Notes: generated by a model from the letters alone, not told the origin. Counted from the first letter of the stretch, positions 17,033 through 26,038 are shown. The stretch: 64,000 nucleotides of DNA from Catellatospora tritici (GCF_019083965.1 NZ_JAHRCY010000005.1:487198-551197), one strand, 5' to 3'. Made by a program: numbers and translations.

Positions 17033-17988
17033 GGCCGGTCAGCCCTCTCGTCCGGCACCAGGCGCCGCTGCACCCAGGTGATCAGCAGGATGATGGCGAG
17101 CAGCACCACGGCCATGGCCGAGGCCAGCCCCATCTTGTTGAAGTCGAAGGCGAGCTTGACGGTCTGGATGACGAACGTCTTACTCTCGCCGAACCCCCGG
17201 GTCATGATGAACGGGATCTCGAAGACCGACAGCGAGCCCGAGATCGCCAGGATGACGCTGAGGCCGATGATGGGCCGGATGCTCGGCGCGATGATGCCGC
17301 GGAACACCTGCCACTTTGTGGCTCCGTCGATCTCGGCCGCCTCGTGCAGCTCGGCCGGGATCGACTGCATCGCCCCCAGGAACAGCACGAAGTTCAGGCC
17401 CAGGAAGCGCCAGACCGACACCCCGGACAGCGACACATTGACCAGGTCCGGGTCGCCCAGCCACAGCTGCTGCGGGTGTACGCCGACCAGCGCCAGCACC
17501 GAATCCAGCGTCCCGCCCTCCTTGAAGAAGTAGAGGAACACGAACGCGACCGCGACCCCGTTGATCAGGTACGGGAAGAACAGCAGCCCCTTGAACAGGT
17601 TCCGCATCCTCGTCCTGAACGTCAGGATCGTGGCGAAGTACAGCGCCACGACGATCTGCACGGCTGCCGCGGCCAGGTAGAACAGGCTGACGAAGAAGAC
17701 GTGGAACAGGTCCGGCCGGGTGAACAGCTCCACGTAGTTGTCCACGCCGACGAAGCTCTTGTCCGGGCTGACGCCGTCCCAGTCGGTGAAGCTGTAGGAG
17801 ATCATGTTCGCGACCGGGACGTAGGTGAAGGCCACCAGCAGCACCAGTGCCGCCGCCAGGTACGCCCAGGGGGTCAGTCGGCGGACCCAGGTGGCTCGGT
17901 GCGTCGGCGGTGCGGCCGTCGGCAGCCGCGTGTCGACGGGCGCCGCCGGTGCCGGGTCGACCCGGGGTCCGGTCTTGAGGTCGGTCAT
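17029..17988 (-). CDS. Carbohydrate ABC transporter permease (MalF type)
   Basis: This 319-residue CUT1 permease pairs with the downstream MalG-type gene. A cytosolic Pro/Ala-rich N-terminus (about 1-35) leads into six helices beginning LTPWAYLAAALVLLVAF, with the EAA loop IPAELHEAAEIDGATKWQVF. I chose ATG 17988 (MTDLKTGPRV) because GGAAGG precedes it and it lies after the SBP gene; the longer open frame covers the SBP gene antiphase and is rejected. It is separated from the SBP gene by a 101-bp gap that holds a hairpin. Confidence 0.92.
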   Translation of the reverse strand: MTDLKTGPRVDPAPAAPVDTRLPTAAPPTHRATWVRRLTPWAYLAAALVLLVAFTYVPVANMISYSFTDWDGVSPDKSFVGVDNYVELFTRPDLFHVFFVSLFYLAAAAVQIVVALYFATILTFRTRMRNLFKGLLFFPYLINGVAVAFVFLYFFKEGGTLDSVLALVGVHPQQLWLGDPDLVNVSLSGVSVWRFLGLNFVLFLGAMQSIPAELHEAAEIDGATKWQVFRGIIAPSIRPIIGLSVILAISGSLSVFEIPFIMTRGFGESKTFVIQTVKLAFDFNKMGLASAMAVVLLAIILLITWVQRRLVPDERADRP

Positions 17989-18029
17989 GCGGTCTGCGCC
18001 CTTCCGAGTTCTGCCCGCTGGTTGAGGAG

Positions 18030-18074
18030 GTGCGGGGACCGGTCGGCCCCGCTTCGGCCGTACCGGCCCCGCAC
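18030..18074 (-). terminator. Attenuating hairpin between SBP and permease genes
   Basis: GTGCGGGGACCGGT and ACCGGCCCCGCAC pair with one bulged base. The position after the SBP gene and before the first permease fits partial termination or mRNA end protection, giving more SBP than permease. Confidence 0.6.
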
Positions 18075-18089
18075 CACGTGTGGGATCGG

Positions 18090-19409
18090 TCAGCCGACGT
18101 TCTTGGCCGCTTCGGACCAGCGCTTGGCGAGGTCGGCGAAGATGGCCGCGAGGTCGCCCTTGGCGGCACCGCGCGCGACGTCGATCAGGTGCTGGCGGTA
18201 CTCGGGCTTGCCGATACCGACCTCGGAGAGGTTGTCGATCTCGCTGACCTTGGCCGCGTTGACCTGGGCAAGGTCGATGAACTGCACCCCGGCGTCGGTG
18301 AACGGCTTCAGCGCGCTGGGCAGCGGAGCGCCCTTGAGCGCCGACACGGCCTGGTTGACCGCGGCGGTGTCGGACTTCTCCAGGATCCAGTCGATCCACG
18401 CCCGTGCGGCGGCCTTGTTCGGGGAGTGGATGTTCACCGCCGACTGGTAGTCCGGCGCCACCACCGAGCAGAACTTGCCGCCGACCTGGGCCGGAAAGGG
18501 CATGTAACTGATGCTGTCCGGGTTCTTCCCCGCCTTCTTGGCCGCGTCCTGCATCTGCACCAGCGACCACGAGCCCAGCCACATCGTGGCGATCTTGCCG
18601 GTCGCCAGTAGACCCTTCGAGTCCTCCCAGTTCGTCGTCGTCGGGTCGGACTCCGACAACCTGTTCTTCACGATGTCGAACAGCAGGGTGTCCCCGGTGT
18701 TGAGGTCGCCACCGGCCGCCCACGGGTCGGTCGTGGGCAGGTTGTCGCTGGCCTTGGCGTCGCAGGTGGCCGAGCCGAGCACCGACGACCACGAGCTGAG
18801 CGGCCAGCCGTCCTTGTAGTTGGTGTAGTACGGCGTCGCGCCGGTCTTGGTCTTGATCGCCTGCAGGGCGGCCAGGAACTCGGTGGGCGTCTTGGGCCAC
18901 TCGGTGATCCCGGCCGCCGTCCAGACGTCCTTGTTGTAGACGAAGCCGTTGATGAACGAGAAACCGGCCAGGCCGTAGATCTGGTCACCGACCTTGCCCT
19001 TGCCGGTGCCCGCCGCGGTGTACTTGGACTCGAGGTCCGCCGCGCCGCCCAACGAGGCGAAGAACTTCGGGTAGTCGGTGGTGACCACCGAGTTCGGGAT
19101 GAGCAGGACGTCACCGTACTTGTCGGTGTTCATCCGAATCTTGACTTCACCCTCGTAGTCCGTCACGCCCTCGAACTTGACGTTGACGTTCGGGTAGTCC
19201 TTCTTGAACAGGTCCGCGTACTTCTGCATGGTGCCGTCGGTGACCAGGTCGGTGCGGTTTGTCAGCACGGTGATGTCGCCGGAGACCTTGGCCGGGTCCG
19301 CCGGAGAGAGCGCGCTGTTGTCGGCCATACCGGCATCGCCGCCACCGCCGCAGCCCGCGGCCAGCAGCGCCGCGGCCAGCAGCACCGCGGCGAGCGCACG
19401 TCTTTTCAT
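18090..19409 (-). CDS. Extracellular sugar-binding lipoprotein of the mannan locus
   Basis: This 439-residue CUT1-type solute-binding lipoprotein has the lipobox LLAAGC with Cys20 as the lipidation site. The mature protein shows the family 1 bacterial extracellular solute-binding pattern (early ITVLTNRTDL, central FSFINGFVYNKDVW, later TMWLGSWSLVQM). The predicted ligand is manno-oligosaccharides released by the GH26 enzyme, inferred from context. ATG 19409 (MKRRALAAV) follows GGAGATGGAG; longer starts lack a signal peptide. It is the first gene of the transporter operon and is driven by the promoter at 19517-19545. Confidence 0.92.
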   Translation of the reverse strand: MKRRALAAVLLAAALLAAGCGGGGDAGMADNSALSPADPAKVSGDITVLTNRTDLVTDGTMQKYADLFKKDYPNVNVKFEGVTDYEGEVKIRMNTDKYGDVLLIPNSVVTTDYPKFFASLGGAADLESKYTAAGTGKGKVGDQIYGLAGFSFINGFVYNKDVWTAAGITEWPKTPTEFLAALQAIKTKTGATPYYTNYKDGWPLSSWSSVLGSATCDAKASDNLPTTDPWAAGGDLNTGDTLLFDIVKNRLSESDPTTTNWEDSKGLLATGKIATMWLGSWSLVQMQDAAKKAGKNPDSISYMPFPAQVGGKFCSVVAPDYQSAVNIHSPNKAAARAWIDWILEKSDTAAVNQAVSALKGAPLPSALKPFTDAGVQFIDLAQVNAAKVSEIDNLSEVGIGKPEYRQHLIDVARGAAKGDLAAIFADLAKRWSEAAKNVG

Positions 19410-19491
19410 GTCCACAACTCCATCTCCGGAAACGCCTGCTGGGGCCGGAGATGCGGCCACGGCGTCCCTGCTCGTCAGTCGAACTTACGCG

Positions 19492-19545
19492 CTTACTGAA
19501 CCGAGTAAGTGCCCAGACTTTACGACCGGGTTTCACACCTGTCAA
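19492..19545 (-). promoter_or_regulatory. Promoter and best mannan operator of the ABC operon
   Basis: On the minus strand TTGACA (19540-19545), 17 bp, then TAAAGT (19517-19522) form a strong promoter. The operator CTTACT-GAACCG-AGTAAG (19492-19509) has perfect 6-bp arms and begins about where transcription starts. It has the same layout as the beta-mannosidase promoter, implying a shared repressor. Confidence 0.8.
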
Positions 19546-19694
19546 CGCGACGACGCCAAGCCATCACGGACGCCACCCGAACCACCGACCCTCAGCTGCC
19601 CCAACGCTTTCGCGACGGCCACCCACGGCGGGATGCGCAGCGCGCGAGGGCACCTCCGCGCGACCGCACATCTTTCCAAGTGCCGCCACTGCGG

Positions 19695-19716
19695 TACGAT
19701 TAGTGAACCGAGAAAG
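19695..19716 (+). promoter_or_regulatory. Operator upstream of the mannan LacI gene
   Basis: ATTAGT-GAACCG-AGAAAG (19699-19716) matches the 19492 operator in 15 of 18 positions. A TACGAT -10-like box (19695-19700) abuts it. The site lies 38 bp before the regulator start, which fits autoregulation. Confidence 0.6.
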
Positions 19717-19753
19717 TTCAGGCGGTGCGCCGCAACGGGATACGAGGGCCTTC

Positions 19754-20818
19754 GTGAAACGACCGACCATCGCCGACGTCGCCAAAGCGGCGGGCGTGTC
19801 CAAGGGCGCCGTGTCCTACGCCCTCAACGGCCAGCCCGGCGTCTCGGAGGCCACTCGCACCCGCATCCTGGCCGTGGCCGACACCCTCGGCTTCCGCGCC
19901 AACAGCGCCGCCAGGGCACTGGCCGGAGCACCCTCCAACGTCGTCGGGCTGACCCTGCACCGCCCGGCCAAGACCCTCGGCGTGGAGCCGTTCTTCATGG
20001 AGCTGGTCAGCGGCCTGGAGGCGGAGCTGTCGATCCACTCCTACGCGCTGCTGCTGCAGATGGTCTCGGGCAGCGACCAGGAGATAGCCGTCTACCAGCG
20101 GTGGTGGAGCGACCGAAGCGTCGACGGCGTCCTGGTCTGCGACGTACGCGACGGCGACCCGCGCATCGAGGCCCTGTCCCGACTGGGCATGCCCGCGGTC
20201 GTCATCGGACCGCCCGCCGCCAGCGGCACCCTGGCCAGCATCTGGTCCGACGACGGGGTGTCCCTGGTCGAGGCGGTCGAATACCTCGCCGCGCTGGGGC
20301 ACCGGCGCATCGCCCGCGTCGGGGGGCTGCCGGAGCTGTCGCACACGGCGATCCGCAGCCAGACCTTCGCCCGGCTCGCCGAGCAGCTGCGGCTGGAGAG
20401 CGCGGTGACCGTGCCCACCGACTACACCGGCGAGGACGGCGCGCGCGCCACTCGGCGCCTGCTCAGCTCAGCCAACCGCCCCACCGCGCTGATCTACGAC
20501 AACGACATCATGGCGATCGCCGGGCTGGCCGTCGCCCAAGAGATGGGCCTGACCGTGCCGGGCGACCTGTCGATCATCGCCTGGGACGACTCACCCATCT
20601 GCCGCCTGGTGCATCCGCCCCTGACCGCCCTGACCCGCGATATCTCCGCGTACGGCACGCACGCGGCGCGGCTGCTGCTCGCCGCGATCGACGGCAAACC
20701 GGTCACCGACGTGCACGACGAGCCCGCGCACCTGAGCCCGCGCGGCAGCACCGCTCCCCCACCGGCCGCACCTCGGACGACTTCCGCGCGCAAGCGAGCG
20801 GCACGGGCCGACGCCTGA
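19754..20818 (+). CDS. LacI-family regulator, probable repressor of mannan use
   Basis: This 354-residue LacI/GalR protein has an N-terminal HTH (PTIADVAKAAGVSKGAVSYA, about residues 4-23, with a hinge to about 60). A periplasmic-binding-protein-like effector domain follows, ending near VHPPLTALTRDISAYGTH. I chose GTG 19754 (VKRPTIADV), preceded by GAGGG, because the upstream open frame covers the operator. It is divergent from the ABC operon. An 18-bp operator is shared by the transporter, the beta-mannosidase operon and its own upstream region, so it is the likely local repressor, probably induced by mannobiose or mannose. Confidence 0.9.
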   Translation: MKRPTIADVAKAAGVSKGAVSYALNGQPGVSEATRTRILAVADTLGFRANSAARALAGAPSNVVGLTLHRPAKTLGVEPFFMELVSGLEAELSIHSYALLLQMVSGSDQEIAVYQRWWSDRSVDGVLVCDVRDGDPRIEALSRLGMPAVVIGPPAASGTLASIWSDDGVSLVEAVEYLAALGHRRIARVGGLPELSHTAIRSQTFARLAEQLRLESAVTVPTDYTGEDGARATRRLLSSANRPTALIYDNDIMAIAGLAVAQEMGLTVPGDLSIIAWDDSPICRLVHPPLTALTRDISAYGTHAARLLLAAIDGKPVTDVHDEPAHLSPRGSTAPPPAAPRTTSARKRAARADA

Positions 20819-20933
20819 CCCCGCCCCTTATCGATCGACGCCGACCTATCCAGAGGACCGGCTTCGCGATAATCGTCTCCAGATGCGCCGGCGTCGATTC
20901 AAGGCGGGGTGGCGGGCACGGGTGCCGCGGCGG

Positions 20934-21950
20934 CTATCCCCGGATCGGGCCGGTGCTCTCCCGCACCACCAGCGATGCCACGTGGTCGAGCACGGTCCGC
21001 GCGGGCAGCCCCGCCACCACGTCGAACAGCAGCCGCGCGGCGTGCGCGCCGTAGGAGACGATGTCGCGGCGCAGCACCGTCAGCGGCGGATGGACGACCT
21101 GGCACAGCGGCGAATCCTCGTACGCCACCAGCGACAGGTCGCCCGGCACGGTGAGGCCCATCTCCGCGGCCACGGCCAGACCCGCCACCGCCATCACGTC
21201 GTTGTCGTAGCAGATCGCCGTCGGCCGCGCCCGGGCGCTGAGGATGCGCCGGGTGGCCTGCGCCCCCGCCTCCCCCGTGTAGTCGGAGGCCAGGACCGCG
21301 CCGTCGACGCCGGACTCGGCGCAGGCGGCCAGGAACGTCTCGTTGCGCAGCTTGGTGTGCAGCATCTCGGCCGGACCGCCGACCCTGGTGATCCGGCGGT
21401 GGCCGAGCGCCGCCAGGTAGTGCACCGACTCCGCCACCGCCGTGGCGTCGTCGCTCCATACGCTGCTCAGGCGCGGCCCGGTCACCGGACCGCCGACGAC
21501 CACGGCGGGCAGGTCGAGCGTCTCCATCAGCGCGACCCTGGGATCGTCGGCCACCAGGTCGCACAGCAGCACGCCACTGACCCGCCGGTCGGCGCTCCAC
21601 CTGCGGTACACCCGCATCTCGGCGTCCAGGCTGTCGACGAACTGCAGCGCCAGCCCGATGCCGCGCGTCATCAGCTCCGACTGGACGCCGCTGATCAACT
21701 CCCGGCGAAACACCTCGATGTGGAAGGCCGCCGACGGCCTGCGCATGGTCAGCCCGACTGCGGGGACGGCCGCGCCGCGCATCGCCTGCGCGGGGCCGTT
21801 CGCGCTGAACCCGACCTCCCGCGCGATCCGCACGATCCGCTCGCGGACCTCGTCGGAGACCCCGGGCCGCCCGTTGAGCGCGTAGGACACGGCCACCCGG
21901 GAGACACCAGCCCGGCGGGCGATGTCCGCCATCGTGGGCTGACGTGCCAT
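20934..21950 (-). CDS. LacI-family regulator next to the GH5 endoglucanase
   Basis: This 338-residue LacI protein is clearly related to the one at 19754-20818. Both share an early GVS-VSYALNG-PGVS segment, GDLS before the acidic DSPxC motif, VHPPLT, and HAARLL near the end. The HTH is at about residues 5-25 (PTMADIARRAGVSRVAVSYA). ATG 21950 has a GGGAGGG ribosome site. It is divergent from the CBM2-GH5 gene, which is its likeliest target, but no convincing operator was found in the 207-bp spacer. The effector may be cellobiose or another oligosaccharide (inference). Confidence 0.88.
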   Translation of the reverse strand: MARQPTMADIARRAGVSRVAVSYALNGRPGVSDEVRERIVRIAREVGFSANGPAQAMRGAAVPAVGLTMRRPSAAFHIEVFRRELISGVQSELMTRGIGLALQFVDSLDAEMRVYRRWSADRRVSGVLLCDLVADDPRVALMETLDLPAVVVGGPVTGPRLSSVWSDDATAVAESVHYLAALGHRRITRVGGPAEMLHTKLRNETFLAACAESGVDGAVLASDYTGEAGAQATRRILSARARPTAICYDNDVMAVAGLAVAAEMGLTVPGDLSLVAYEDSPLCQVVHPPLTVLRRDIVSYGAHAARLLFDVVAGLPARTVLDHVASLVVRESTGPIRG

Positions 21951-22157
21951 CGACCCTCCCCATGCCAAACCACCGGTGAGCATACCGTCACCGCGTCCGA
22001 CGGGTCCGCGACCGCACAGCAGGCACGGCGGACCGTTCCGGAGTTGAATAGTTTGGAAGCACAACTTAGTGTCTGACCTATCCGCAATCGTCACTGCGCG
22101 GCGAGACGGCCTCCGGGCGGCTGCCATCTCGCGCGGTCCCCGTACCGAGGAAAGGTC

Positions 22158-24281
22158 ATGACGCAACCTCTACCGCGATCTGCCCGATGGAAGGTCGCCC
22201 TGTTCAGCAGCGCCGTGACGCTGCTCGCCGCCGTCGGCGTCACCCTGAGCACCAGCGCGTACGCCGCCGCCGGGTGCCGGGTCGCCTACACCGTCCCCAA
22301 CCAGTGGCCCGGCGGCTTCACCGCCAACGTCGTCATCACCAATCTCGGCGACCCGATCAACAACTGGAACCTGGTCTGGACGTATGCCAACGGTCAGAAG
22401 GTCACCAGCATGTGGAGCGCGAGCTACACGCAGCCCGCCGCCACGGTCGCCGCCACGAACATGTCGTACAACGCCGCCATCCCCACCAACGGCACCGTCC
22501 AGTTCGGCTTCAACGCCTCCTGGTCGGGCACCAACACCGCGCCGACCGCGTTCACGCTCAACGGCGTGGCCTGCACCGGTGCGGTCGGTTCGCCGAGCCC
22601 GTCGCCGTCGGTGTCGCGCTCGGCCGGCCCGTCACCGTCGACCAGCCCGTCGACCAGCCCGTCCCCGTCCACCAGCCCGTCCCCGACCGGCACCGCGATG
22701 TCGACCGTGGCCGCGATGCAGCCGGGTTGGAACCTGGGCAACTCACTGGACGCGACCGGCGCCGACGAGACCTCGTGGGGCAACCCGCTCATCACCCAGG
22801 CCCTGATCAACAACATCAAGGCCCAGGGCTTCAAGAGCATCCGCATCCCGGTCACCTGGGGCCACCACCAGGGCGGGGCGCCGAGTTACACGATCGAGGC
22901 CGCCTACCTGGCGCGGGTGAAGGAGGTCGTCGACTGGGCGCTGGCCGCCGACCTGTACGTGCTGGTGAACATCCACCACGACTCGTGGGAATGGATCGCC
23001 AACATGCCGGGCGACCACGACAACGTGCTGAACCGGTACAAGGCGATCTGGACGCAGCTGGCGAGCACGTTCCGCGCCTCCTCGGCGAAGCTGGTGCTGG
23101 AGAGCATCAACGAGCCGCAGTTCACCGGCAGCTCCGGTGACGCGCAGAACGCGACCCTGCTGAGCGAGCTGAACACGTCATTCCGCACCATCGTGCGGCA
23201 GTCCGGCGGCGGCAACGCCACCCGGCTGCTGGTGCTGCCCACCCTGCACACCTCCAGCGACCAGCCCCGCATCGACGAGCTGGTCAGCACGTTCACCAGC
23301 CTGAACGACCCGAACCTGGCCGCCACGGTGCACTACTACGGGTTCTGGCCGTTCAGCGTGAACATCGCCGGGTACACGAAGTTCGACGCCACCACGCAGC
23401 AGGACGTCACCGACAGCTTCGACCGGGTCTACAACGCGTTCGTCTCGCGCAACATCCCGGTGATCATCGGCGAGTACGGCCTGCTCGGCTTCGACCGCAG
23501 CACCGGCACCATCGAGCAGGGCGAGAAGCTGAAGTTCTTCGAGTACTTCGGCTACTGGGCCAAGACCCGCAAGCTGACCACCATGCTGTGGGACAACGGT
23601 CAGCACTTCGGGCGCACCTCGTTCACGTGGAGCGACCCGGAGCTGATCGCCCAGCTCAAGTCGAGCTGGACCACCCGCTCCGGCACCGCCGACACCGACC
23701 AGGTGTTCACCGCCAAGACGGCGGCGATCAGCGCCAAGTCGGTGACGCTGAACCTCAACGGGGCGACGGTGACGGCGGTCCGGCAGGGCAGCACCAACCT
23801 GGCCCTGGGCAGCGACTACACGGTCTCGGGCAGCACGCTGACGTTCACGGCCGCGGCGCTGACCCGCCTGTACGGCAGCCGGGCGTACGGGGTGAACTCG
23901 TCGGTGCAGGTGGTGTTCTCGCAGGGTGTGCCGTGGCGCATCAACTTCGTCACGTACGACCCGCCGGTGGTGTCCAACGCGAGCGGGACGACGGGCTCGT
24001 TCGCCATCCCGACCCAGTTCCGCGGGGACACGCTGGCCACGATGGAGGCCAAGTACGCCGACGGCAGCAACGCCGGTCCGCAGAACTGGACCTCGTTCAA
24101 GGAGTTCGACTACACGTTCACGCCCAACTACGGCGCGAACACCATCACGCTGAAGCCGGAGCTGTTCAACGACGTCAACGACGGCGCGAAGGTGACGCTG
24201 ACGCTGCACTTCTGGAGCGGCACCCTGGTGACGTACTACGTCACCAAATCGGGCAGCACCGTGACCGGCTCCGTGAGCTGA
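22158..24281 (+). CDS. Secreted CBM2-GH5-X2-CBM46 endo-beta-glucanase
   Basis: This 707-residue secreted multidomain cellulase/xyloglucanase-type enzyme starts with a signal peptide (about 1-36, ending AYA) and an N-terminal CBM2 (about 38-141). A Ser-Pro-Thr linker (about 145-178) leads to a GH5 barrel (about 182-505). The barrel opens with PGWNLGNSLDA, has acid/base Glu319 in ESINEPQ and nucleophile Glu439 in VIIGEYGLLGF. An X2/Ig-like module (about 512-590) and a CBM46-like module (about 592-700) follow. The GH5-X2-CBM46 order matches Bacillus Cel5B-type GH5_4 enzymes. A GGAAAGG ribosome site lies before ATG 22158, and a terminator hairpin follows. Confidence 0.93.
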   Translation: MTQPLPRSARWKVALFSSAVTLLAAVGVTLSTSAYAAAGCRVAYTVPNQWPGGFTANVVITNLGDPINNWNLVWTYANGQKVTSMWSASYTQPAATVAATNMSYNAAIPTNGTVQFGFNASWSGTNTAPTAFTLNGVACTGAVGSPSPSPSVSRSAGPSPSTSPSTSPSPSTSPSPTGTAMSTVAAMQPGWNLGNSLDATGADETSWGNPLITQALINNIKAQGFKSIRIPVTWGHHQGGAPSYTIEAAYLARVKEVVDWALAADLYVLVNIHHDSWEWIANMPGDHDNVLNRYKAIWTQLASTFRASSAKLVLESINEPQFTGSSGDAQNATLLSELNTSFRTIVRQSGGGNATRLLVLPTLHTSSDQPRIDELVSTFTSLNDPNLAATVHYYGFWPFSVNIAGYTKFDATTQQDVTDSFDRVYNAFVSRNIPVIIGEYGLLGFDRSTGTIEQGEKLKFFEYFGYWAKTRKLTTMLWDNGQHFGRTSFTWSDPELIAQLKSSWTTRSGTADTDQVFTAKTAAISAKSVTLNLNGATVTAVRQGSTNLALGSDYTVSGSTLTFTAAALTRLYGSRAYGVNSSVQVVFSQGVPWRINFVTYDPPVVSNASGTTGSFAIPTQFRGDTLATMEAKYADGSNAGPQNWTSFKEFDYTFTPNYGANTITLKPELFNDVNDGAKVTLTLHFWSGTLVTYYVTKSGSTVTGSVS

Positions 24282-24294
24282 TCCGGGCACCTCG

Positions 24295-24327
24295 AACGGC
24301 GGGTCGGACCGGTCCGGCCCGCCGTTT
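24295..24327 (+). terminator. Terminator of the GH5 gene, 16-bp stem
   Basis: AACGGCGGGTCGGACC (24295-24310) pairs with the directly adjacent 24311-24326, broken only by one wobble-type mismatch, and is followed by TTT. It begins 14 bases after the GH5 stop. Confidence 0.8.
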
Positions 24328-24339
24328 CCATGCGCTCGC

Positions 24340-24489
24340 TCCGAAGTCCTGGCCGTCGTCGGCTACACCAACTCCGGGGCGTACGGGATCGTCGAGGACG
24401 TCGCCCCGGGCAGCGGCCACCGGTACCCGATGAGCCTGGCGAACCTCTCCTGGTGGGTGGGGAGCACGACCGGCCACACGGCCCGATTC
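24340..24489 (+). pseudogene. Orphan coding remnant, function unrecognised
   Basis: Between the GH5 terminator and the GH43 gene the plus strand encodes a protein-like stretch (VLAVVGYTNSGAYGIVEDV, then HRYPMSLANLSWWVGST) with no credible start or ribosome site. The frame then drifts into the upstream region of the GH43 gene. It looks like the truncated C-terminal part of a lost gene, but I cannot name a family. Confidence 0.3.
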
Positions 24490-24492
24490 CTT

Positions 24493-24512
24493 CGATACAC
24501 TCGCGTTTATCG
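24493..24512. promoter_or_regulatory. LacI-type imperfect palindrome before the GH43 gene
   Basis: CGATACACTC-GCGTTTATCG is a 20-bp palindrome with 8 of 10 symmetric positions per half and a central CG, as LacI/GalR operators often have. It lies 35 bp before the GH43 start. It differs from both the mannan and rhamnose operators, so a third regulator, perhaps arabinose-responsive, is possible. Confidence 0.45.
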
Positions 24513-24547
24513 ATGCGCTTCTTTCGTCCCCGATCCGAGGAGGCTCG

Positions 24548-25906
24548 ATGTCCCGCTCCCGACCATCAGTTGTCACCAGGTGCCTGGCGCTCGTGTCCGC
24601 CGCCGTCACGCTCGGCGCGGTTCAGCTCGCAGGCGCCGCGCCCGCCGCAGCCGACGCGTCGACCGCCGCGACCACAGCGCCCGCCCTGGTCATCGGCAGC
24701 GACTTCCCCGACCCCGACGTCTCCCGCTTCGACGGGACCTACTACGCCTACTCGACCAACAACGGCTACGGCAACGTGCCCGTCGCGTCGGCGTCCTCGC
24801 TCACCGGCGCGTGGACCCGGCGCGGCAACGCCCTGCCCACCCTCGGCGCCTGGGCCAGCGGCGGCCTCACCTGGGCGCCCGACGTGTCCCGCCGCGCCGA
24901 CGGCAAGTACCTGCTCTACTACACCGCCCGCAGCACCGGCGTCGGCCGCCAGTGCATCGGCGCGGCGCTCGCCACCTCCCCCATCGGCCCGTTCACCCCG
25001 ATCGGCAGCCAGCCGCTCGTCTGCAACGGCGCCGAGGGCGGCGACATCGACCCGTCCAGCTTCACCGACAGCACCGGCGCCCGGTACTTGCTCTACAAGG
25101 ACGACGGCAACGCCATCGGCCAGCCCACCAGCCTGTGGCTGCAGGGTGTCGCGGCCGACGGGGTCACCCTGCAGGGCGCCCGCGTGGAGCTGCTGCGCAG
25201 CGGCTGGGCCGAGGAGGCCGGTGTCATCGAGGCCCCGGTGCTGACCAAGGTCGGCACGCAGTACGTGCTGTTCTACTCCCTCGGCGGGTACGGCGGTGAC
25301 GGTTACCAGACCAGCTATGCCACCTCGGCCGCGCTGACCGGACCGTACACGAAGGCGTACCGGTCGCTGATCACCACCGACAGCGTCAACGGCACCGTAC
25401 GCGGGCCGGGCGGCGCCGACATCGTCCGCGACGCCGCCGGGGACGCCATCGTGTTCCACGGCTGGATCAACAACTACTCCGCCCGCGGCATGTACGTCGC
25501 CGCGCTGGGCTGGGCAGGCGGGTTCCCGGTGGTCCGGGGCAGCCGGGTGCGCACCGAGACCGAACGCGGCACGCTGAACCACTGCGTCGTACGCAACACC
25601 ACCACCGCCTCACAGGGGCAGGTCGTGGCCAATATCGACTACGCCGACAGTTGGGTGGAGCTGAGCGTCTTCGCACCCCGGGCCGGTGCCTACACCGTCT
25701 CCGTCGCCTACTCGGCAGGCTACGGCGACGCCCAGCACACGCTCACGGTCAACGGCGGCTCGCCGACCACCGTGAACTACCCCAACACCGGCTGGGAGAC
25801 CTGGCGGCAGGCACCGGTCGGGGTCAACCTGGTGGCAGGCTGGAACACGGTCCGCCTGACCTTCCTGTCCCGCTGGGCCGAACTGGACTACATCGAGGTG
25901 GCCTGA
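24548..25906 (+). CDS. Secreted GH43 arabinan/xylan-type glycosidase with C-terminal CBM6/35-like domain
   Basis: This 452-residue secreted enzyme has a signal peptide (about 1-36). The five-bladed GH43 propeller (about 45-320) carries a recognisable triad: Asp55 in SDFPDPDVSR (base), Asp168 in GGDIDPSSF (pKa modulator) and Glu228 in GVIEAPVL (acid). The C-terminal 125 residues form a CBM6/35-like beta-sandwich (VVANIDYADSWVELSV to RWAELDYIEVA). The family includes arabinanases, arabinofuranosidases and xylosidases; the exact substrate is not readable. An AGGAGG ribosome site precedes ATG 24548. An operator-like palindrome lies upstream and a terminator follows. Confidence 0.9.
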   Translation: MSRSRPSVVTRCLALVSAAVTLGAVQLAGAAPAAADASTAATTAPALVIGSDFPDPDVSRFDGTYYAYSTNNGYGNVPVASASSLTGAWTRRGNALPTLGAWASGGLTWAPDVSRRADGKYLLYYTARSTGVGRQCIGAALATSPIGPFTPIGSQPLVCNGAEGGDIDPSSFTDSTGARYLLYKDDGNAIGQPTSLWLQGVAADGVTLQGARVELLRSGWAEEAGVIEAPVLTKVGTQYVLFYSLGGYGGDGYQTSYATSAALTGPYTKAYRSLITTDSVNGTVRGPGGADIVRDAAGDAIVFHGWINNYSARGMYVAALGWAGGFPVVRGSRVRTETERGTLNHCVVRNTTTASQGQVVANIDYADSWVELSVFAPRAGAYTVSVAYSAGYGDAQHTLTVNGGSPTTVNYPNTGWETWRQAPVGVNLVAGWNTVRLTFLSRWAELDYIEVA

Positions 25907-25912
25907 CCCGGC

Positions 25913-25946
25913 GCGCACCGGCTCCGCGACCGGCGGGCCGGTGCGC
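25913..25946 (+). terminator. Terminator of the GH43 gene
   Basis: GCGCACCGGC (25913-25922) and GCCGGTGCGC (25937-25946) form a perfect 10-bp stem seven bases after the stop. Confidence 0.75.
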
Positions 25947-26038
25947 CCGATCAACCCTCAGCAGGTTAGGCGGGTCGCGGCCGCCCGCACCGCGAAATGA
26001 GAGGCACACCGGGGACTCGCGCAGGTACGTTTCCGGGC

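Noticed and set aside
17989..18900. Upstream extension of the MalF-type permease frame
   Set aside because: It runs through the SBP gene in another frame and lacks membrane or permease sequence. GTG/ATG choice, ribosome site and family length all support 17988.
22037..22072. Possible operator between the second LacI gene and the GH5 gene
   Set aside because: AGTT-N10-AACT arms are only 4 bp, and neither the CelR-like TGGGAGCGCTCCCA nor either local operator is present.
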